In this document: piece after piece, positions 35,935 through 44,797 of the stretch | How the letters are laid out: every line of letters starts with the position of its first letter | Numbering within the stretch: the stretch's first letter is position 1 | Source of the DNA: Lunularia cruciata | Lineage: Eukaryota > Streptophyta > Marchantiopsida > Lunulariales > Lunulariaceae | Reading direction: 5' to 3' | Length of the DNA stretch: 64,000 nucleotides | NCBI GenBank assembly: GCA_948567375.1 | Contig: OX419762.1 | Span: 13,522,001-13,586,000, forward strand | Program-made: the position numbers and the translations under genes | Notes under the pieces: generated by a model | The model's database searches: none | Seen by the model: only the letters and a program-made list of their open reading frames with translations | What the model was told of the DNA's origin: nothing

Positions 35935-36284
35935 CTTAATTTATTATAATTTTTTCTGCTTGAGCTCCTTCTCCTTGTGGGACTCCATCTCTCCTTTCTT
36001 CAACCCATACCTATTCTCCTTGGAGCGGTTGTCCTCCTCAATCTTGGAAACAAATGTTCCATAGGAATTGGTCTACCAAAGTGTGGTGTTTTAGCCAAAT
36101 CCTACTATGTTATGATTACCTCTTCACCTCCTCAAGCAATCTTGCTACTCTTTGACAACATGCAATGGCTTCAAAAATAGCATGGAGATTTTGTACCATT
36201 ACCTCTTGGAAAACTTACTCTTTTAACCCTCATTTGAAATTGTTAAGAGCTTTTGCTAGACTCATATAGATTATCACCACATAT
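35935..36284 (-). pseudogene. A5 gag fragment (knuckle-proximal part)
   Basis: Its reverse complement follows A1 25,500-25,740 closely: 'caacaatttcaaa.gagggtt.aaagag', 'gagatggagtcccacaaggagaagga'. It breaks off just before the CCHC knuckle, where B2 begins. Confidence 0.75.
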
Positions 36285-36799
36285 TGTTATAAAACCATTA
36301 GCTAGACATATTATCTAGGGATGGAAATTGGCTTGCTAATATCTTGAGGGATATGAGATGTGATGGTTTAGATAAGATAGATGTGTCACCAAAAGAATAC
36401 TTCCACTAATAAGGCATATGTCAAAAACACCTTAAAAACTTTAGAGCTAATTTTGGAGGCCTAAACATATGAATAAGGTCTCCAAAAATGTTGGACTCTT
36501 CCTTCTAGAAAAAAAGATATTTTCTACTTCCCCATGTTTATCTCATCAAGAGCTTTCAACAATACCTCGCCCATGTTATTTTGAGCTTCCTAAAGGAAAA
36601 CTCTCCAAAGATTCCTTTTGGTCAAACTTGTTTGACCATCCAAATAGGACAAGGATAGACATGTCACCAATCCATGCAACTAATCTAAGGGTGGTGTAAA
36701 AGACCAAAACCAAGGAGAGAAATAGGAGAATGGAAACTCACATTGGGACACTTGAATGAGGGAAAACTCCGAATGCCTAGCATGAGCTTTAGCTTTGGT

Positions 36800-36808
36800 C
36801 TTTATAGG
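36800..36808 (-). promoter_or_regulatory. TATA-like box of the B1 LTR
   Basis: On the minus strand this reads cctataaag, a TATA-type core, conserved in the other B LTRs. It lies downstream (in element direction) of the GAA/TTC module block, the order expected of enhancer then core promoter. Confidence 0.5.
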
Positions 36809-36827
36809 TAGCATACAAGGCCCTTGA

Positions 36828-37055
36828 GAAGCTTCTCAAGAAGCTTCCTCAAGCCTCTTTCTTAGAGTGCAAGCCAAGTTAACTAGGAAGCTTCTCAAGA
36901 AGCTTCCTTCTAGAAGTTGCCTACTTGGTGTGCAAGCTAAGCTAGTTGGAAGCTTCTAGAAGCTTCCTTCTAGAAGCTACTTACTTAAGGTGCAAGCTAA
37001 GCTAACCGGGAAGCTTCCCAAGAAGCTTCCTAGATACTTCCGGAATATTCAAGGC
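36828..37055 (-). promoter_or_regulatory. Heat-shock-element-like GAA/TTC module cluster in B1 LTR
   Basis: At 36,949-36,966 the sequence gaagcttctagaagcttc is a perfect four-module array (GAA, TTC, GAA, TTC each offset by 5 bp), the spacing bound by heat-shock factor trimers. Further GAAnnTTC pairs occur at 36,828-36,847, about 36,881-36,900 and at the 37,041 ggaatattc site. The other B1 LTR has the same array at 42,157-42,174. The resemblance is seen in sequence. Heat response is inference. Confidence 0.5.
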
Positions 37056-37129
37056 TAATTTGTCTTATGTGCTCCTTCATGAGCCTGACTGACTTCGTCG
37101 CTAAACTCCATATTGTTACATATTCCCCC

Positions 37130-37370
37130 GCCGCTAGTTGGTGATGTCCTCGTTGCCAGTGAAGCTTTGAATTCCTGGATGGCCGTCGGTGCGTTGTGGA
37201 GGTAAGAAAGAGGTTCCCAAGTGGCATCTTGAAGAGGATACCCTTTCCAAAGGACCTTGTACTCCGTATGTTGGCGACGGCCTCGTTGAATGTGGCGATG
37301 CGCAAGGATACGATCAACTTCGTACTCCTCATGATCATTGATAGGGATAGGAAGAGGGGGAGGTTGGACT
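37130..37370 (-). pseudogene. B1 chromodomain
   Basis: The minus strand reads NDHEEYEVDRILAHRHIQRG, then YKVLWKGYPLQDATWEPLSY, a well-kept chromodomain with the aromatic Tyr and Trp positions present. It is separated from integrase by one TGA near 37,370 and continues to the polypurine side with 'ATRTSPTSGGG'. Confidence 0.9.
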
Positions 37371-38435
37371 CAAGAGGAAAAGGAAGAGGGGTTAGGAACA
37401 AAGGGTTTCAACTTGGAAACATGAAAGATAGGATGGATACGCATGTGACAAGGCAAGGCAAGACAATAAGCAACATGAGAGACAATTTGGGTGATATCAA
37501 AGGGTCCTATCCAATTAGGGGCAAGTTTACAAACTTGGGTATCAAGTGGGAGAAGGAGGTTACTAGAGGATAGCATGACTTTATCACCGACTTCAAAGGT
37601 GAGATCTCGACGATGGTGGTCTGCATATTGTTTTTGGCGATTCTGAGCAACAAGGAGGTGAGACTTGGCTTGTTGGAGAGATTGGGATATAGTGGTCAAG
37701 AATGTGGAAGTATGAGGAACTTGAGATGGAGGGGGAGCAAGAAGAGAATCTGGAACAAGCGGATCTTGGCCAAAATTGAGAAAGAAAGGAGAGAATCCGG
37801 TGCTTGCCTGTTTGGAATTGTTGTAGGCAAATTTGGCAGCGACAAGACATTCATCCCAATTGGTATGGTGGAAATTGACAAAGGGATGCAACATATCCTC
37901 CAATGTATGTTTTGCACGTTCAGTTTGTCCATCAGTTTGAGGATGATAGGCCGTGGACAAAGCAAGCTTGGTGCCGAGTATCTGAAAGAGTGCTTGCCAA
38001 AACTTCCCGGTAAAGCGAGGATCACGGTCCGAGATGAGTACGCGTGGCATTCCATGATGCTTGAAGACATTGTCGAAGTAGATTTGCGCTAAGGTTGGAG
38101 CATCCACGGTATCACAAGTGGGTGCCAAGTGGATTTGCTTACTAAGCTTATCCACAAACACCACGATGGCGGTGTGTCCTTGTTTTGTCTTTGGCAAGGA
38201 TGTAATGAGATCCAAGCTCACATGCTCCCAACGAGCTGATGGAACGGCAAGCGGTTGAAGGAGTACACTCGGCTTCTGGTTGCTGGCCTTGTTACGTTGG
38301 CAGCTCTCACACGATTGGAAAAATTCTCGAACATCCCGTGTCATGTTGGGCCACCACCATTGACGTGGAGGGTACCCAAGGTCTTATCCACACCCATGTG
38401 ACCAGCAATGGGTAAATCATGGGCTTCTTGAAGGC
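37371..38435 (-). pseudogene. B1 integrase
   Basis: The main frame is 38,344-37,370 (324 codons). The zinc domain is split by a frameshift near 38,350: 'LPIAGHMGVDKTLGTL' lies upstream and 'FFQSCESCQRNKASNQ' in the main frame. The core has 'VSLDLITSLPKTK' (first Asp), 'LISDRDPRF' (second Asp) and 'AYHPQTDGQTERAKHTLE' (Glu), so the D,D-35-E triad looks complete. The GPF-type tail ('NWIGPFDITQIV', 'FHVSKLKPFVPNP') closes it. This is the most intact enzyme domain in the window. Confidence 0.9.
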
Positions 38436-39318
38436 GTACAAGTCGAAGATCACCTTTGGCTGGAATATAGATCCGGTCCCCATGGAATAGAAGATCTTCC
38501 TTGAAGGAGAAGGTGTTGTACTCCTTGTCACCTGTTATTAGCCGACCATGTACCATTTGGGAGAAGGGATCTTGCTGTAGAGCTAACCGAAACTCGTTAT
38601 GAATCTTGGGATCAATTGACACCATCGTAATTGCTGCCGTGATGAGAGGAAGAGACTTCAAATCAGGTCGTCGTGATAGAGCATCAGGGATGACATGGAA
38701 TTGACCTGGTTTGTACTCAAGTTTGATATCGAACAATTGGAGTTGCTCTTCCCATCGATGATGTCGACTCTTCATGTGCTCTAGGTGTAAGGTCTGCAAC
38801 AATGGCTTGTGATCAGTTCGCATGATCACTTGTTTCCCCAAGAGATAATGTCTCCATACCTTGGTGGCATATACCATTGCAAGTTGTTCCCGATCTCAAG
38901 CAAAGTAATTTCTTTCAGCTGTATTTAGTCGGTGAGACACAAAGGCAATAGGATGTAGTCCATCTGGAAATTCTTGTTGCAACACACCTCCAATTGCAAA
39001 GTTAGAAGCATCAAAATCAACCACACAAGGTAGTTGAGGATCATATGGTTGAAGAATGGGTCTTGAAGACACCATATGCTTTAACTTCTGGAATGCTTCT
39101 TCATGTTTGGTGGTCCACTGGAAGCTCGAGTTCTTTCCCAAGAGGTCAGTCAATGGTGCAGCCACGTGAGCATAATAGTGGATGAACCGTTGGTAAAAAC
39201 TGGCCAATCCATTGAATGCTTGTACTTCTGTAGCATCCTTTGGGGTAGGCCAATTAGTAATGGCCTTGATCTTCTCTTCTTCCATCTTGATCCCCTCTGA
39301 TGAGATCTTATGACCCAA
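38341..39318 (-). pseudogene. B1 RNase H and connection
   Basis: Frame 39,318-38,896 carries 'MGHKISSEGIKMEEEKIKAI', the tether ('FNGLASFYQRFIHYYAH') and RNase H start 'VVDFDASNFAIGGVL'. A stop near 38,895 is followed in the same region by 'MVYATKVWRHYLLGKQVIM', 'RTDHKPLLQTL' and 'YKPGQFHVIPDALSRRPD'. The conserved Asp and NxxADALSR-like ends are both recognisable. Confidence 0.85.
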
Positions 39319-39329
39319 GAAGGTAACCT

Positions 39330-40043
39330 CCTTCTGCCAAAAAGCACACTTTGACTTCTTGTAGTAGAATTTCCACTGTCGTAGTCATCTTAGGACTTCT
39401 CGCACATGATTCATGTGTTCTGCCTCTGTCCTACTATAGATTAAGATATCATCTAAGAACACCACCACGGACCGATCCAATAGTCCCTCCAACACCCGAT
39501 GCATCTGATACATCAAGACTGCTGGAGCATTAGTGAGTCCAAAAGGTAGAACTCTCCACTCAAAATGTCCATACCTTGTGCAAAAAGCAGTCTTTTGCAC
39601 ATCCTCGCCTTCAATAGGAATTTGCCAATAGCCGCTACAAAGATCCAACTTGGAAAAGTAGCGTGCTCCACTTAGTTGATCAAGCAGGTCATTGATCCGA
39701 GGCAAGGGATATGCATTCTTCACGGTTTGCTTATTGAGCCCACGGTAATCAATACAGAAACGAAGTCCTCCATCCTTCTTTGGAACAAATAGTACCGGTG
39801 CTCCCCAAGGAGAGGTACTATGTCATATAAATCCTTCTCCAACAACTTTGTAAGTGTTGTTTGCAACTCCTCCAACTCCTTTGGTGAGAGCCAATAGATT
39901 GGTCTACTCACAGGAGTACTCCTTGGCAATAACTCGATCTTGAAAGGCATACCTTGATTGGAGGGTAATCCCTTTGGCAGATCATCCAGAAACACATCTG
40001 CAAACTCCTGAACTATCTGATCAACCATTGTTTGATGCGGCAC
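39330..40043 (-). pseudogene. B1 reverse transcriptase
   Basis: Frames 40,043-39,720 and 39,723-39,385. The N-terminal part reads '[19 protein letters not shown]' and '[12 protein letters not shown]', then a frameshift falls near 39,850 before the '[10 protein letters not shown]' motif. The second frame has '[14 protein letters not shown]', '[20 protein letters not shown]' and the catalytic [11 protein letters not shown]. The active-site Asp pair is intact. The frameshift, not the catalytic box, is the lesion. Confidence 0.9.
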
Positions 40044-40118
40044 TTGGCCCTCCTCAGATTTCTCTTGTGCAATCGGCTTGATCTACACCGTGAATATAGA
40101 CTTATCTTCCTCCAAAGC

Positions 40119-40718
40119 TTACTCTATGGCTGCTTCATTAACAAACTTCCTTTCTAGGGACTCATCTCTCTTCCAAGCTTGCTCCATGGTTGCCTTCCTG
40201 GCAAACTTCCCATCTTGGGACTCATCTCCCTTCCAAATTTGCTCTATGGCTACCTTCTTGACAAACTTCCCATCTTGGGACTGACTATTCTTAGGTGTCT
40301 TACTCAGAGGTGCCAGACAACCTAATCGGAAATTCCTCCCTTGGTGTTGTACTTGAATTTGGTGTCGGGTCCAATCAAATTGAACCTTATGACATTCAAG
40401 CCAAGGTAGACCTAGAATGATATCATAGTGTAGAGGTGCCACTACAAACCTCATACACTCCAAATACTCCTTCCCAATCTTGAAGGTAACAAGATGCAAG
40501 GTGCGGAATGCAGAACCCTTTCTACCATTTGCCATCATCAAACTACTTCCAATCACTGGCTTGATAGGAATATCCAATTCCTTTGCTACTTGCATAGACA
40601 TGCAATTCTCTGAACTTCCAAAATCAACCAAAATTCTACAACCCCAATTAGATATCATACCTTGCAAGTGAAGCAAACTTGCATAGGTCAAGCTTTCAAT
40701 CCCATTGGAACTAATCAA
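40119..40718 (-). pseudogene. B1 aspartic protease and linker
   Basis: A 199-codon open frame. The active site reads ILVDFGSSENC at about 40,620: the D-S/T-G triad has Phe at the second position, a likely single-base change. The flap/closing motif 'HYDIILGLPWLE' is intact at about 40,400. The C-terminal linker holds three related repeats ('DGKFVKKVAIEQ', 'DGKFARKATMEQ', 'LERKFVNEAAIE'). Confidence 0.85.
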
Positions 40719-40744
40719 GCTCCCAGTAGGCGGCTCAAAATCTC

Positions 40745-41500
40745 CTATTGGGATTCCTCGTTTCCCGGATCATTCCGCTCCACAACCTCCACTTGGGCAA
40801 CTTGTAGAGGTCGTCCATTCTTGAGTGGACATTCAGCAATGCAATGCCCCAATTGGCAACAATAAAAACAACCTCCATTTTGTTGTAATCTTTCTCTATC
40901 TGCTGTGCCAAGTGGTCTTCGTTGAATAGCATCAATCTCCATTGGTACCAGTTCTTCCACTCATGGTACTGGTAGGTTTTATGTAGGTCGAGGTCGAGAC
41001 CAAGTTATCACAACTGAGGAATCAAAACGCTCAGCCAATTGCATGGCTTCTTCTATGTTTTGTGGCTCTCGCATGGTCACCTCCAATCTGGTTTGTGACT
41101 TCAATCCTCGCACAAATTGATACAGAACTTCACCTTCTTGGATATCTGGAATTTGCATGATGATATTCTGAAATTGTGTAATATAGCTTCTCACTAAGCC
41201 AATCTGCCTCAACTCCGCCAATTTATCTCATGCAGCTCGGGTGGCATTTATAGTCTGAAATTGACCAAGTATTGCATCTTTGAATTCTGCCCATGTCAAA
41301 ATCGGTGTAACAATTTGTCGTTCAGCTCTTTCTACTCGGAATTGCCACCAAAGTTTTGCCATGCCATCCAATTGGCTAGAAGCCAAGAGAATTTGTTTCC
41401 GCTCGTCTTGAAGATTGGTGGCTTCAAAGTAACGTTCACAGTCAAACACAAAATTCTCCACTGTGCATGGAAGATTCTTGCCTTCAAACACCTTGGGTTT
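40745..41500 (-). pseudogene. B1 gag with CCHC zinc knuckle
   Basis: Frames 41,491-41,228, 41,221-40,979 and 40,960-40,745 are successive pieces of one gag separated by single stops. Capsid landmarks are 'FDCERYFEATNLQDERKQIL', 'LWWQFRVE', 'WAEFKDAILGQF', 'YITQFQNIIMQIPDI'. The knuckle CFYCCQLGHCIAEC (CX2CX4HX4C) is complete at about 40,865-40,824. Gag would assemble the particle and bind RNA. Confidence 0.85.
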
Positions 41501-41902
41501 CGGAAATTGAATGCAATCTTCTCCATCTCAAATTGGCGCTATATCTATCTGTTCTCGTCGCTGTTGGTCTTGTTCATCTAACAATCGAGTAAGATGCTCA
41601 ATTTGTTGTTGCATTGCAAGGATAACATCCGGTATTGCCGCTATCGCTACTACTCTATTCCACTACTCTCAATTTATCTAGTTGATTAACACATAGATAC
41701 AACACGTCCACCGTTCTCCATAAGTTACAATTGGAAGTATCAAGGGTTCCTCTGACATGGTGATCATATGTAGAAAATCCTGCCCAAAGTGTGAGGTGAT
41801 GAATTGTGTGAAATGATGCTTTGGTAATATTTGGACATGAAAGTCCCAATGGTTTGGCAGAAGTGGATTTGGTGGTCCATAAATTCCATCTATCCTATTC
41901 CT

Positions 41903-41914
41903 GCTCTAATACCA
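41903..41914 (-). other. B1 primer-binding site
   Basis: On the minus strand this is tggtattagagc, one base different from the plant initiator-Met tRNA complement, and it sits one base inside the 5' LTR. Confidence 0.85.
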
Positions 41915-41915
41915 A

Positions 41916-42328
41916 TGTAAAAGACCAAAACCAAGGAGAGAAATAGGAGAATGGAAACTCACATTGGGACACTTGAATGAGGGAAAACTCCGAATGCCTA
42001 GCATGAGCTTTGTCTTTGGTATTTATAAGTAGCATACAAGGCCCTTGAGAAGCTTCTCAAGAAGCTTTCTTAGAGTGCAAGCCAAGTTAACTAGAAAGCT
42101 TCTCAAGAAGCTTCCTTCTAGAAGCCGCCTACTTGGCGTGCAAGCTAAGCTAGTTGGAAGCTTCTAGAAGCTTCCTTCTAGAAGCTACTTACTTAAGGTG
42201 CAAGCTAAGCTAACCGGGAAGCTTCCCAAGAAGCTTCCTAGATACTTCCGGAATATTCAAGGCTAATTTGTCTTATGTGCTACTTCATGAGCCTGACTGA
42301 CTTCGTCGCTAAACTCCATATTGTTATA
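41916..42328 (-). repeat. B1 5' LTR (right)
   Basis: 413 bp, near-identical to the left LTR. The outermost CA has mutated to TA at 42,327-42,328. It carries the intact four-module GAA/TTC array at 42,157-42,174. Confidence 0.95.
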
Positions 42329-42526
42329 GGTGGAGCTCATTGACATATCACCAATCCATATATTTAATCCAATGGTGTAACTCCCTTTGAGTGGATCCTC
42401 TTTACTATATAATAAAGACAAAGTGCTCCTTTGGAGCATCAAAGTATTGAAAGATGAAGCCTTGTGTTTCTCTTGTGTTTGATCTTGTGTTTCTTTTGTG
42501 GTTTCTTCAGTCCTCAAAATATTACA

Positions 42527-43059
42527 ACCATTTTTTTGCTTCAACTCCATACTCGAGTCTAGCCATTTTCACACAATCTATGGATCGGAAATTCTTCAAT
42601 AGTCCTTCTTGGATTGTTGTCCAAGTGATCTCTCTTGCTTCCACCAACACTGATCATTCTCAAGCATCATACTATTTGAGTGCTTTATTGATCAGGTACT
42701 TATATGCAAACATGCCTATAGAATGATTAGTCATCTCGGTTACAAATAATCAAAAGTATTGATTCATTCTTGAGATCCAATTTTCCACTATTCTCATGGA
42801 ACATTATCCTTTGTAAAGCTTGATATTGCATGTCTTCTTCATTTTCAATAACAATGTGGTTTCATTATTGATCAAGATCAATATCATCAACATGAGTGAC
42901 TCTTTAAGTACATTGGCTATTGTTATTGGGTTTTGGAATGATTCTCCTTCTTGCATTATATGATTATTCTTGAAGGTACATAGTTGACTTTATAATGCTT
43001 TTATTGCCATCTTGATCTCTTAAAACTTGTTCAACATCCCTTATATTCCTTGCATTAGT
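42527..43059 (-). pseudogene. A5 gag fragment (central part)
   Basis: Its reverse complement follows A1 24,893-25,410: 'caaggaat..aagggatgttgaa', the 'gtggaaaattggatctc.agaatgaat' capsid stretch, and 'gatgcttgagaa.gatc'. The TGA in that last phrase is shared with A1, so the stop predates the split of the two copies or was acquired twice. It is flanked by two solo LTRs. Confidence 0.75.
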
Positions 43060-43553
43060 GTAACAATATGGAGGTTAGCAATGAGTTAGTTTAGACTAAC
43101 AAAGTAGCAAGTAGACCAAATTATCCAAGAATATAAAATTATTCTAGAAACATCTAGAAAATTATTTGATATCTTCTAAATAGTGGATGATATACATGCC
43201 AAGTGGTGGCTTCTAGGAGGAAGCTTCCTAGGTAGCTTAGCTTGCATGCCAAGTAGATGGCTTCTAGAAGAAAATTTTTTGGGAAATTTCCCAACTAGCT
43301 TAGCTTGCATGCCAAGTGTGTGCCTTCTAGAAGGAAGCTTCTTGGGAAGCTTCCTAGTTAGCTTGGTTTGCACTCTAAGAATACAACTTTTAGGAAGCTT
43401 CTTGAGAAGTTTCTCAAGAGCCTTGTATATTTCCTCATAAATACCAAAGTGTAAGTTCATGTGAGGCATTTGCTGTTTCCTTCATTCAAGAGTCCTAATA
43501 TGATCTTTCACTCCAATCTTCTATTTTCCTATTTCTCTACTCAGTCTTTTACA
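43060..43553 (+). repeat. B5: family-B solo LTR
   Basis: 494 bp, tgtaacaatatggagg...cagtcttttaca, in plus orientation, with no internal element sequence on either side: both flanks are A5 gag. Flanks attag and atcgg differ only by a CG to TA pair, consistent with a decayed TSD. It contains several ttctagaagg/aagcttc modules, though fewer in perfect phase than B1. Confidence 0.85.
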
Positions 43554-44173
43554 ATCGGACGCTACACTATGACTCCATGATTCATAAACATCATAAACGC
43601 TTAATCAATACTTCCTACTTCAATAAAGAGTTAATATGATCACTCAAGAGGGAGCATGTATGATTGGAATTACCATTGGAACCTTAGAGACTGTCATTTG
43701 TTCATAATATTCCTCACCAAAATTATGGACTACCAAATCCCTAAACATCACCTTTGGTCTAATTATATAAAGAATTTATACTTGAGTGTTGAAAGGGAGA
43801 GGATTTGGTTTATTTTAACCATAACAAAATGTAAATTTTCAGATCCCACTCTTTGTCATATATCACTATAGGTAGAATCACAAGGTTTGGCAAATTCATT
43901 ACTATGTTTATGACCTTCGCTCCAAAATGGTAAACAAGATATACTCTCATTTGCTCACAATAGATGCTCATAAGCTTGATGTGGAACAAATTCAAAAAAT
44001 AAAAGTGAGGTGTAGGAATTTTCCATTTAGGAGCATCCATCTCATCCTCTCTCTCAAACACCCTAATCTGTTGATTGCACTACTTTTTCTCTCGCTTGAA
44101 ATTAATCAAGAACCAATGTTTCTCCAAGAGAGTGATCCACTCACTTGAATTAAAACACCTACTCCGATACAAT
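43554..44173 (-). pseudogene. A5 gag N-terminal fragment and primer-site region
   Basis: The minus-strand frame 44,061-43,810 begins MDAPKWKIPTPHFYFLNLFH and continues 'YLVYHFGAK', 'NLVILPIVIYDKEWDL', matching A1 from 24,409. The A1 frame has a stop here that A5 lacks, so the two copies decayed independently. A degraded primer site, ctactccgatacaa, lies at 44,159-44,172, next to the LTR. Confidence 0.8.
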
Positions 44174-44792
44174 AGTAATGCTCCAAGGACAAGAGAAACT
44201 CCAAGAGAAATACAAGATAAGAAACACAAGAAAAACACAACATTTCATTCTTCAATATTCCAATGCCCCAAAGAAGCACCTTGTCTTTATTATATAGCAA
44301 AGAGGATCCACTCATAGAGATCTACACCCTTGGATCAAATACATAGATAAGGGACATGTCAGCAAGCTTCACCCTTAGATTAACTATATGGATTGGTGAC
44401 ATGTCAATCTTTGGCTTATTTGGTTGGTCAAACAAGTTTGACCAAAGAGGATCTTTGGAGAATCTTCCTATGGGAAGCTTTGAACATCATGGGTAAGGTA
44501 CTCTTAGAAAGATCTTGAAAAGACAATCAAGGGGGCAAGATGGCAAGATGGAAATGCCTTTCTTCTTGGAGAGGGAAAAATATTCTATTTTTTGAGGCCT
44601 AATTCATCTATTTAGGCCTCTAAAATTGGCTCTAAAGTTTTTAAGGTGTTTTTGATCTATGTGTCATTAGTGAAAGTACTCTTTTGGTGATATCTCTCTT
44701 TGATCTAATTAGACCATCATATATAATATCCCTAAAGATATTACCTAACCAATTTCCATCTCTAAATGAGCTATCTAGCTAATGGTATTACA
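44174..44792 (-). repeat. A5 5' LTR (right end)
   Basis: About 619 bp. On the minus strand it starts TGTAATACCATTAGC and ends near ...GGAGCATTACT. It is adjacent to the decayed primer site on its left and the TSD copy atatc on its right. It has only one copy of the segment that is duplicated in A1's LTRs. Confidence 0.85.
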
Positions 44793-44797
44793 ATATC

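Larger units (their letters stand above)
36695..37120 (-). repeat. B1 3' LTR (left)
   Basis: 426 bp, TGTAACAATATGG...GGTCTTTTACA when read on the minus strand. It contains several aagcttc / gaagcttc modules between 36,826 and 37,052. Confidence 0.95.
36695..42328 (-). mobile_element. B1: youngest, best-preserved family-B chromovirus
   Basis: A complete minus-strand Ty3/gypsy element with 3' LTR 36,695-37,120, polypurine side 37,121-37,134, chromodomain-integrase-RNase H-RT-protease-gag (reading right to left), PBS 41,903-41,914 and 5' LTR 41,916-42,328. Exact TSD ggtgg at 36,690-36,694 and 42,329-42,333. The LTRs differ at about 10 positions plus one 13-14 bp indel, the lowest divergence in the nest. 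Open frames are long but still broken by a few stops, so it is probably not autonomous as read. Confidence 0.95.
36285..42526 (+). repeat. A4: family-A solo LTR split by B1
   Basis: The two halves, 36,285-36,694 and 42,334-42,526, together make one plus-strand family-A LTR of about 600 bp (start tgttataaaaccattagctag, end aaaatattaca). They are joined at ggtgg, which is duplicated on both sides of B1. There is no PBS after the right half: the next bases are A5 gag on the other strand. It is therefore a solo LTR inserted into gag of its own relative A5. About 50 bp of gag seem to be missing at the site, and no clean TSD is visible. Confidence 0.8.
16075..44797 (-). mobile_element. A5: outermost Ty3/gypsy chromovirus of the nest
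   Basis: Minus-strand element with a 3' LTR at 16,075-16,659, internal pieces at 16,660-18,752, 35,935-36,284, 42,527-43,059 and 43,554-44,173, and a 5' LTR at 44,174-44,792. The pieces align in order with the plus-strand family member A1 (24,269-29,341). Flanks gtatc (16,070) and atatc (44,793) are a 5-bp TSD with one mismatch, which supports treating the two LTRs as one element although they now lie 28 kb apart. The gaps hold B4, B3/A1, B2, A4/B1 and B5. A1-equivalent sequence from about 25,740 to 27,240 (end of gag, protease, RT) is missing. It is old and dead. Confidence 0.75.

Noticed and set aside
37196-38092. Plus-strand frames of 125 and 159 codons at 37,196-38,092
   Set aside because: They are antisense to the B1 integrase and chromodomain, which show catalytic motifs on the minus strand.
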